From assembly GCA_025935445.1 (NCBI GenBank), contig JAICVG010000090.1:1-5822 (forward strand): 5,822 bases of DNA. Reading direction: 5' to 3'. Shown here piece by piece: positions 1 through 4,959 of the stretch; position 1 is the stretch's first letter, and the number at the start of each line of letters is the position of its first letter. The DNA is from Nitrososphaera sp. (GTDB lineage: Archaea > Thermoproteota > Nitrososphaeria > Nitrososphaerales > Nitrososphaeraceae). The notes beneath the pieces were generated by a model that saw only the letters and a list, made by a program, of their open reading frames with translations, was not told the origin of the DNA and ran no database searches. The translations under genes and the position numbers were made by a program.

Positions 1-81
1 AATCCCGATCTCCTCAAGGCATATTCAGAATCTAGCATGCAGGCTCACATGCACCTACACAACCACACTCACATGGGATGA
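1..81 (+). CDS. C-terminal end of probable metal ABC transporter ATP-binding protein, with His-rich tail (partial)
   Basis: Frame 1 is open from the left edge to a TGA at 79-81 and gives 26 residues beginning NPDLLKAYSES. This resembles the usual end of ZnuC/MntA-type ATPases, where a short helix near 'enL.kaYg' precedes the C-terminus. The last 11 residues (HMHLHNHTHMG) contain five histidines; similar His-rich tails occur in zinc and nickel transport components and could bind the transported metal. The stop lies 7 bases before the ATG of the permease, which fits one operon and a shared transporter. The Walker and signature motifs lie outside the window, so the assignment rests on context plus the tail. 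A solute-binding protein ending is less likely, because the sequence before the tail has the ATPase-type ending. Confidence 0.7.
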   Translation, partial: NPDLLKAYSESSMQAHMHLHNHTHMG

Positions 82-88
82 GAGATAG

Positions 89-934
89 ATGATTTTGGAA
101 GTTTTGGAATTCGGGTTCATGCAGCGCGCACTCATTGCTGGCATTGCGGTGGCCATAACCTCATCAGTGGTCGGGCTGTTTCTTGTACTAAGACGCAACT
201 CGCTCTTTGGTGATGCGCTTTCTCACGCCGCGTTTGGAGGCATAGCAATAGGGCTTGCTACCAACATTTACCCTCTTTGGACTGGTCTGACGCTTTCCAT
301 ACTAGGAGCGGTGGGTATCACAAAGTTACGTCAGTCTGCCAAGATACCAGCGGATGCAACTGTCGCCATATTGCTTTCGTCCGGCCTTGCACTTGGCATA
401 CTACTTATAAGCCTATCAGGTGGGTTCACGCTTGACCTGTTCAGCTTTCTGTTTGGAAGCATCATGGTTGTCAGCATAGAGGACACCCTGGCGATACTGG
501 CAATGACTGGCATCATTCTGTCCATAATCATCCTGCTCTATAGGAAACTGATGTACATCACCTTTGATGAAGAGCAAGCACGGGTTAGTGGCCTGCCAAT
601 TTCAAAGCTAAACTATCTTTTCATAATTCTTGCAAGTGTGGCAGTCATTGTGTCGATGAGGCTTGTTGGGATCCTACTTGTCTCGTCACTTTTGGTGATC
701 CCAAATGTCACTGCGCTATTGTTTAACAAAGGATTCAAAAAAACAGCTCTGATATCGATATTGATATCAATATTTTCAGTAGTGATGGGTATCGCAATTT
801 CATATGTTGTAAATCTGGCGCCTGCAGGAACAATAGTAATTGTCTCAACCACAATGTTTCTGACTGTGCTTGCAGCTAGGCATTATTCAAAAAAGAAGCA
901 AATAGTCAAAAAATTGGAAGAGGCTAGAAACTAA
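89..934 (+). CDS. Metal (zinc/manganese-type) ABC transporter permease, ABC-3 family
   Basis: Inner-membrane channel subunit of a divalent-metal importer; it works as a dimer with the ATPase encoded just upstream and an extracytoplasmic metal-binding protein not seen here. At 281 residues it has the usual family length. It is strongly hydrophobic with about eight membrane segments. ABC-3 signatures are clear: FLVLRRNSLFGDALSHAAFG (residues 31-50, with the family's conserved Asp42 and His46), the cytoplasmic coupling segment FDEEQARVSGLP (159-170), MRLVGILLVSSLLVIP (190-205), and APAGTIVIV (244-252). The tail is lysine-rich (KKKQIVKKLEE), as expected for a cytoplasmic end. The first ATG is preferred: it sits 7 bases after the ATPase stop and the N-terminus aligns with family starts; Met11 is an alternative. 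Upstream GGGATGAG (75-82) is at best a weak ribosome-binding site. Zinc versus manganese (or iron) cannot be decided from the permease alone. The 3' end overlaps the convergent gene by 11 bp. Confidence 0.95.
   Translation: MILEVLEFGFMQRALIAGIAVAITSSVVGLFLVLRRNSLFGDALSHAAFGGIAIGLATNIYPLWTGLTLSILGAVGITKLRQSAKIPADATVAILLSSGLALGILLISLSGGFTLDLFSFLFGSIMVVSIEDTLAILAMTGIILSIIILLYRKLMYITFDEEQARVSGLPISKLNYLFIILASVAVIVSMRLVGILLVSSLLVIPNVTALLFNKGFKKTALISILISIFSVVMGIAISYVVNLAPAGTIVIVSTTMFLTVLAARHYSKKKQIVKKLEEARN
889..913 (-). terminator. Probable oligo-T terminator after the winged-helix gene
   Basis: Downstream of the - strand stop (924-926) there are two six-T runs on the transcribed sense, at 908-913 and 889-894. 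Archaeal termination commonly uses such T-runs. They fall inside the end of the convergent permease gene, where the same bases form lysine codons, so the pattern may be partly coding chance. Confidence 0.35.
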
Positions 935-1499
935 AATCTCCGCCGCCAAAGTCGCCACCGAAATCAGTACCACCACCGCTGTCTGCTCCGGCACCACTGT
1001 CTTCAGCTCCTGCGGATTCACCTGAATCTGCGGCTGTTCCAGCTCCTTCGTCGCCTACAATACCACTCTCGGCAGGACTCATTGCCATCCCCAACATCGA
1101 TATCATGGACATAAAGAACATGGCGTTCATGATACCGGAGAACAGCATCATCGGCATCCACATACGGTTATTGTCCATGTAGCTTTGAAGCTGCTGCGTC
1201 TGGCCATTGCTTTGCCATTGTTGGATCTGCTGCATTTGCTTCTCTAGTTCCTGCTTTTTGGAATTGAGCAGCTGAAGCCCAGTGTGGCTGAGGGTCAGCT
1301 CTATCTTTCTTGCAAACAAGCCCTTCTTTTCAGTGCGAATAACAAGCCTTTGTTCAATCAAATCATTTAGGATTAGCTCAACTTGGGCCTTGTCCAGCCG
1401 GGTAACCTTGGCAATTTTGTCAAAAGACTTTACTCCCCGTCCAATGGCGTCCAGCACTATAAAGTGGTTAGGACTCTCATTGATTCTGACACTTGACAT
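924..1499 (-). CDS. Winged-helix DNA-binding protein with a single membrane segment and acidic Gly/Asp-rich tail
   Basis: Hypothetical regulator, not assigned to a named family. Counting from the preferred start (MSSVRINESP, 191 residues), the parts are: a winged-helix domain at about 8-75 (IVLDAIGRGVKSFDKIAKVT, then a helix-turn-helix and a wing-like RTEKKGLFARKIELTLSHTG); a Gln-rich helix, possibly coiled coil, at about 76-107; a Met-rich hydrophobic segment at about 112-140 (WMPMMLFSGIMNAMFFMSMI) long enough to cross the membrane; and a low-complexity Ser/Ala/Gly/Asp/Glu tail ending GGDFGGGDFSF. This suggests a membrane-tethered transcription factor or a membrane sensor with a winged-helix module. 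The frame stays open to an ATG at 1554-1556 (210 residues), but a TATA-like box 25 nt before the ATG at 1499 favours the shorter form, and the extra 19 residues have no domain character. The gene converges on the metal permease and overlaps its end by 11 bp; control of metal uptake is conceivable but unproven. Confidence 0.85.
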   Translation of the reverse strand: MSSVRINESPNHFIVLDAIGRGVKSFDKIAKVTRLDKAQVELILNDLIEQRLVIRTEKKGLFARKIELTLSHTGLQLLNSKKQELEKQMQQIQQWQSNGQTQQLQSYMDNNRMWMPMMLFSGIMNAMFFMSMISMLGMAMSPAESGIVGDEGAGTAADSGESAGAEDSGAGADSGGGTDFGGDFGGGDFSF

Positions 1500-1524
1500 T
1501 TCAGTACTAATATGCACAAAGCAG

Positions 1525-1532
1525 AATTTAAA
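1525..1532 (-). promoter_or_regulatory. TATA-like box for the winged-helix gene (leaderless start at 1499)
   Basis: On the - strand TTTAAATT is preceded by the purine-rich GAAGAGAG (a possible BRE) and followed by exactly 25 nt before ATG 1499. Archaeal TATA boxes centre about 26-27 nt before the transcription start, so the transcript would begin 2-3 nt before this ATG. This supports the 191-residue form over the 210-residue one. The box is inferred from sequence only. Confidence 0.5.
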
Positions 1533-1614
1533 CTCTCTTCTTAGAGGTTCTGTCATATTACAAGTTCTTCTTCTGCTGTAACAAGGTGGCGCATCTCGGA
1601 TTGATAGACAACAG

Positions 1615-1622
1615 CTATAAAA
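1615..1622 (-). promoter_or_regulatory. Second TATA-like box upstream of the winged-helix gene
   Basis: The - strand reads TTTTATAG. Transcription about 25 nt downstream would start near 1592 and give a leader of roughly 36 nt before the alternative ATG at 1556. It competes with the box at 1525-1532 as the promoter. The leader would contain a 13-codon frame (1553-1594) whose TGA overlaps the 1556 ATG as ATGA. Confidence 0.3.
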
Positions 1623-1657
1623 GAAACCGTTTTAATTATCAAATAAGAAGAAGTGGC

Positions 1658-1663
1658 AAAAAA
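1658..1663 (-). terminator. T-run after the small zinc-ribbon frame
   Basis: Six consecutive T on the - strand, 20 nt after the TAG at 1684-1686, within a pyrimidine-rich stretch. It would be a suitable archaeal terminator for the small frame. No stable hairpin is obvious. Confidence 0.3.
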
Positions 1664-1683
1664 TAGAAGGATAGGAGTGAAGG

Positions 1684-1871
1684 CTATACGTGCCAAGTTC
1701 CCCGATAATACACACTGCACTCATCGCAGCTAACGAAATCGGCGCAAGGCTTCAGTTCACGTTTACAGATCAGGCACAGCTTCCATGATAGCGTTGCTGT
1801 GACACTCTCTGTCACCGACACCGTTTCGTTAACTACTATTACTATTTGCCCTACTTGCTTTCAACCCCCAT
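1684..1871 (-). pseudogene. Small zinc-ribbon-like protein, apparently frame-broken or with an unusual start
   Basis: An uninterrupted - strand frame from 1860 to a TAG at 1684-1686 encodes 58 residues. Its second half is CLICKRELKPCADFVSCDEC followed by SVYYRGTWHV. The CxxC-x12-CxxC spacing is that of a zinc ribbon or treble-clef finger, and the ending resembles the 'yHr.CW' end of RING/treble-clef small proteins with His and Cys replaced (YYRGTW). The frame has no ATG. The only well-placed ATG (1869-1871) reads MGVESK and then stops; a -1 shift within about 1851-1862 would join it to the zinc frame. GTG codons at 1819-1821 and 1813-1815 would give 45 and 43 residues that keep all cysteines. 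A TATA-like box at 1905-1913 and a T6 run at 1658-1663 bracket the region like a small gene. So it is either a decayed gene, a sequencing indel, or a real GTG-started mini-protein. The frame is too short for chance to be excluded. Confidence 0.35.
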
Positions 1872-1904
1872 ATCCCAGTTAGAACTTTCGTAATACCTAG
1901 AGGA

Positions 1905-1913
1905 CTATAATTT
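1905..1913 (-). promoter_or_regulatory. TATA-like box ahead of the small zinc-ribbon frame
   Basis: The - strand reads AAATTATAG, 33 nt before ATG 1871. A transcription start about 25 nt downstream would leave a leader of roughly 9 nt. The site lies between the nrdJ T-run and the small frame, consistent with a separate transcription unit, but is only a motif match. Confidence 0.3.
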
Positions 1914-1928
1914 GTAAGTCAGATATGT

Positions 1929-1933
1929 AAAAA
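1929..1933 (-). terminator. T-run terminator after nrdJ
   Basis: The - strand reads CCACCCTTTTTACA, with five T beginning 22 nt after the nrdJ stop codon. This is the usual form of an archaeal T-tract terminator; there is no strong hairpin. Confidence 0.4.
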
Positions 1934-1955
1934 GGGTGGCAGTAGTAGATAGGCG

Positions 1956-4679
1956 CTAGCCAGATCCACATCCACTAAAGCCGCATTCGATGCACACATT
2001 ACATCCTTCGGTGATTATCAGCCGGGCATTGCACGTTGGGCACAGATCCTCTTGTATGTCCGTATGCTGCATGATGGAAGATATTGAAGCAGACTTCTTT
2101 GCTGCAGACAGGGTCTCTTGGGGTGAAAGAGCCGTCATCGCTGCAGGCTTTTCGTCTTCTATGCTTGATTCTTTGAATATCTTTTGCATCTGCTCTAGAA
2201 CATAGGGTTCTTTAATGTTGTTGAGGACATAATCGACTACATACTTGCTTGGCTTAACAGCAAACGCCCTTTCGCCAGTATTTTGGCCAGTGATGTGAAG
2301 CACCTGCTCGTGGCGAGAACCATCTCTAAAGACTGTAACACCTTTCAATCCAAGCTCATGAGATAGTAGATATGCGCATTTGACATCTTCTGCGGTCACG
2401 TCGCCAGGCATATTGATAGTTTTTGCAATGGCGTTGCTGATCCATTTCTGCCATACAGCCTGCGCCATCACATGATCCGTCCAGTGGATGTCAATTGCAG
2501 TCACAAATATCTGCTGCATCCACTCAGGAATCTCAGATAAGCCCCGGACAGAACCATAGTTGTTTGCAATCTTGGTCAGTATTTCATCAGAGTATAGGCC
2601 GTTTTCTTTCAGCATGCTTTCAAACACCTTATCAGCGTAGAAGAAGCGACCCACAGTCACGCGCTTTTCATACACAAGTGCAAATACTGGTTCCACACCA
2701 TTTGAAGTATCTGCGATCATCGAGAGCGTGCCGGTGGGTGCAATGGTCGAGGTCCATGAGTTACGTATTCCATGCTTCTTGATCTTTTCAATAAGTGTGT
2801 CCCAGTCGTATGTATGCGTCTCTCTTGGCAGCTCGTAGTATCCTGCCACAGGTATTCGGCCCTTGACATAATCACTGTTCTCAAATAGCGGGAATGATCC
2901 ACGAGACTTTGCAATGGCGACACTTTCATCCATGCTCAAATATGACACGGCTTCTGCAAGCTTATTCATGAATTCATAGCCGTCCTTGGAATCATATGGG
3001 ATCTTGAGCAGAAACAACAGATCAGCGATGCCCATGATGCCAAGGCCTATTCTCCTTGTCTCCTTTGTCGCAACCTTGACTTCTTCTACAGGATATTTGT
3101 TCATGTCAATGATGTTATCTAAGAACCTTGTCGCAAGTCTGATCGCCTGCTCGTAGCGCTGCCAGTCAAACTCGTATGCGCCATCAGCTTTGCGTTTGAC
3201 AAAGTTTGCCAAGTTGATCGAGCCGAGATTGCATGATTCATACGGGTATAGCGATTGCTCGCCACATGGATTTGTGGCACGCAGTGGCCCGCCTCTTGCT
3301 CCAATGAGTGGATTGTACTTGTTAATATTATCAAAGAATATTACTCCGGGTTCAGCGCTCTTCCACGCGCTCAATGCGATCAGGTCTACAAGCTGCTGCG
3401 CGTCAATGTGCCTCATTGGCTCCTTCATCCTTGGACTGCGTAGAGGATACTTGTGATTGCCATCCTTGCTGATGAGTGCCTTCCAAAAGTCATCCCAGAT
3501 GCCGACGCTTACATTAAAGTTCTCAAATACTCCAGGCTTTGTCTTAGCTGTCACAAACTTTTCAATGTCTGGATGCCATGCCTCAAGGATACCCATGTTG
3601 GCTCCACGGCGCTTGCCTCCCTGCTTGACGACATCGGTGATGGTGTCAATGATGCGCATAAACGATGTTGGTCCTGACGCAACGCCTGACGTCGATGCTA
3701 CAATGTCGCCCTCCGGCCTCAGGTCGGAGTAGTTTATGCCCACTCCGCCGCCCGACTTGAAGATCATGGCTGCGTCAGTGGATGCTTTCATGATGCCTAC
3801 CATGTCATCGGGCATGTCAAGCACAAAGCATGCTGACAGTTGTCCAAGCTTTGCGCCGGAGTTCATCAGAGTAGGCGTGTTTGGCAGATAGTCCCGTGAA
3901 ACCATCAGGTTGTAGTATTCCCTAACCCGCTCTTCATATTGTGCCATCTTGCCCTCCGCTATCATCCTAAGTAGATCCTTGAAGCTGATCTTCATTTGTC
4001 CCTGCTGTGCGCAGTAGATGTAGTGACGGATCATTGCTTCAAAATGGTACCTGTTCAGATAGTGGCTGCCAATATGCAGCTTGTTGTCAAAGTCCTCTAG
4101 CTTGCCGTAGTAGCGATCCGCTTCTTCAATGTTCTGGGTATAGCCCCCTGCAGTGGCAAATATAGAAGAGTCGTGCATTACGTCGGCAATCGCGACTAGG
4201 GTTGCAACCCTTTCAAACATTTGCTTGGGACCTTCAATGATCTCATTGTTGCTGTCGCGCAGCAAATACCGCGCAGCAAGCACTCTTAGGGAATTAATGT
4301 CAAAAGCCTTATCAACTTCATCGAGATCCTTCTTGTTGAGGATCTTCATCTTCTCATCGCGCACTTTACGCCTTTCATGTCTGTAGAGTATGTAGGCCTT
4401 GGCTGTCTCGGATAGCCCCTCTTCAATAAGTATGGACTCCACCATGTCCTGTGCGTCTTCTACGCTTGGAATAGTCTTTTCGCTCTGATGAACCATCTTT
4501 TGTACTACCTTTGCACCTAGCCGCTCAGCCAGAGAGTAGTCAGGCTTGCCCGTTGCAACGAGTGCCTTGTATATTGCGTTGGAAATTTTGGACTGCTCGA
4601 AATGGACTATGCGTCCGTCACGTTTACGTATCTTTGCAATCAGCGTTTCCTTATTATTAAATTCAGTAACTCCCGCCAT
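1956..4679 (-). CDS. nrdJ: Adenosylcobalamin-dependent (class II) ribonucleotide reductase
   Basis: Reduces ribonucleotides to deoxyribonucleotides in the cytoplasm using a thiyl radical generated from adenosylcobalamin, without needing oxygen. 907 residues. An ATP-cone allosteric domain spans about 11-104 (IRKRDGRIVHFEQSKISNAI). The catalytic barrel follows: LPNTPTLMNSG (265-275); Cys284 in LSACFV and Cys483 in ESCNLGSIN as the redox pair; NPCGE with Asn470, the thiyl Cys472 and Glu474; KQGGKRRGANMG (352-363); and IAPTGTLSMIADTSNGVEP (646-664) for substrate phosphate binding. Cys472 and Cys483 are 11 apart, as in the Thermotoga class II enzyme (322/333). The tail has CPTC (880-883), then Cys893, CIEC (896-899) and Cys904, matching the zinc-ribbon/redox tail of NrdJ proteins. 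That tail and the lack of an nrdB neighbour favour class II over class I. The ATG at 4679 is used because the ATP cone starts just after it and a TATA-like box lies 27 nt upstream. No intein or break is seen. Confidence 0.97.
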   Translation of the reverse strand: MAGVTEFNNKETLIAKIRKRDGRIVHFEQSKISNAIYKALVATGKPDYSLAERLGAKVVQKMVHQSEKTIPSVEDAQDMVESILIEEGLSETAKAYILYRHERRKVRDEKMKILNKKDLDEVDKAFDINSLRVLAARYLLRDSNNEIIEGPKQMFERVATLVAIADVMHDSSIFATAGGYTQNIEEADRYYGKLEDFDNKLHIGSHYLNRYHFEAMIRHYIYCAQQGQMKISFKDLLRMIAEGKMAQYEERVREYYNLMVSRDYLPNTPTLMNSGAKLGQLSACFVLDMPDDMVGIMKASTDAAMIFKSGGGVGINYSDLRPEGDIVASTSGVASGPTSFMRIIDTITDVVKQGGKRRGANMGILEAWHPDIEKFVTAKTKPGVFENFNVSVGIWDDFWKALISKDGNHKYPLRSPRMKEPMRHIDAQQLVDLIALSAWKSAEPGVIFFDNINKYNPLIGARGGPLRATNPCGEQSLYPYESCNLGSINLANFVKRKADGAYEFDWQRYEQAIRLATRFLDNIIDMNKYPVEEVKVATKETRRIGLGIMGIADLLFLLKIPYDSKDGYEFMNKLAEAVSYLSMDESVAIAKSRGSFPLFENSDYVKGRIPVAGYYELPRETHTYDWDTLIEKIKKHGIRNSWTSTIAPTGTLSMIADTSNGVEPVFALVYEKRVTVGRFFYADKVFESMLKENGLYSDEILTKIANNYGSVRGLSEIPEWMQQIFVTAIDIHWTDHVMAQAVWQKWISNAIAKTINMPGDVTAEDVKCAYLLSHELGLKGVTVFRDGSRHEQVLHITGQNTGERAFAVKPSKYVVDYVLNNIKEPYVLEQMQKIFKESSIEDEKPAAMTALSPQETLSAAKKSASISSIMQHTDIQEDLCPTCNARLIITEGCNVCIECGFSGCGSG

Positions 4680-4706
4680 CCCAGATTGTACAGAAGATTA
4701 CAGGTT

Positions 4707-4712
4707 CTTAAA
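4707..4712 (-). promoter_or_regulatory. TATA-like box for nrdJ
   Basis: The - strand reads TTTAAG, with 27 nt between it and the nrdJ ATG at 4679. That predicts a transcript starting about 3-4 nt before the ATG, i.e. essentially leaderless, and no ribosome-binding site is seen. A second AT-rich box, TTATAT, lies upstream at 4730-4735 and would give a leader of about 25-30 nt instead. Confidence 0.45.
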
Positions 4713-4729
4713 GATTGGGAGCCCACATC
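4713..4729 (-). promoter_or_regulatory. Imperfect inverted repeat in the nrdJ promoter, possible operator
   Basis: The - strand reads GATGTGGGCTCCCAATC. The core TGGG-CT-CCCA is symmetric, and the flanks GAT/ATC match if one extra G is allowed. It is placed directly upstream of the TTTAAG box, over the expected BRE position, where a bound regulator could block TFB or activate transcription. No known motif is matched; the role is inferred from symmetry and position. Confidence 0.3.
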
Positions 4730-4774
4730 ATATAACTTTTTTTGGCATTAAAAAATGAATGCAAATTACTACTG

Positions 4775-4923
4775 AAAAAATATATTAGATTTTCAATGTA
4801 AACTAATCTAAAATCTTAATACATAAGTATAATACTATATTGAATAAATATTTTGCATAAAGCTCTTGTGATGAGCCTTCAAACGTTGGCATAAGTTGCT
4901 CGCTTCGAGTATAATAGCAAAAA
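4775..4923 (-). terminator. T-runs downstream of the NrdD-like gene
   Basis: On the - strand a T5 run (4919-4923) follows the NrdD-like stop by 36 nt, and a T6 run (4775-4780) follows the AT-rich inverted repeats. Either could end the upstream transcript before the nrdJ promoter. The rest of the gap 4680-4959 has no supported gene; open - strand frames that continue from inside the NrdD-like gene look like out-of-frame shadows. Confidence 0.3.
4784..4820. repeat. AT-rich inverted repeats with two alternative pairings
   Basis: TTAGATT (4785-4791) is complementary to AATCTAA (4805-4811) with a 13-nt loop. The same left arm, extended to ATTAGATTTT (4784-4793), also pairs with AAAATCTTAAT (4810-4820) with one bulged T. 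The block lies in the AT-rich gap between the NrdD-like gene and nrdJ. It could be a mutually exclusive pair of hairpins, a terminator element or a protein site; in such AT-rich DNA it may also be chance. Confidence 0.3.
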
Positions 4924-4959
4924 GTCGCGCAGCGGCAAGAGATGCTGGAGTAATTGCAG

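Noticed and set aside
758..773. Perfect 16-bp palindrome ATATTGATATCAATAT.
   Set aside because: It lies inside a conserved membrane segment of the permease and follows from alternating Ile/Ser/Leu codons (ATA, TTG, TCA), so coding explains it without a regulatory site.
1282..1581. + strand frame of 99 residues opposite the winged-helix gene.
   Set aside because: It is antisense to a gene with clear domain structure, has no recognisable motif and looks like a coding shadow.
1557..1955. tRNA or other structured RNA in the 400-base gap.
   Set aside because: No T-loop (GGTTCRANNCC), anticodon stem or strong GC-rich helix was found by eye; only the zinc-ribbon frame and short motifs were supported.
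2495..2782. + strand and alternative-frame ORFs across nrdJ (for example 2495-2782 and 3190-3456).
   Set aside because: They lie within a full-length conserved enzyme and are explained by its codon composition.
4868..4874. GTGATGA, a match to the C box of a C/D box guide RNA.
   Set aside because: No CTGA D box follows within a sensible distance on the same strand, so a C/D RNA is not supported.
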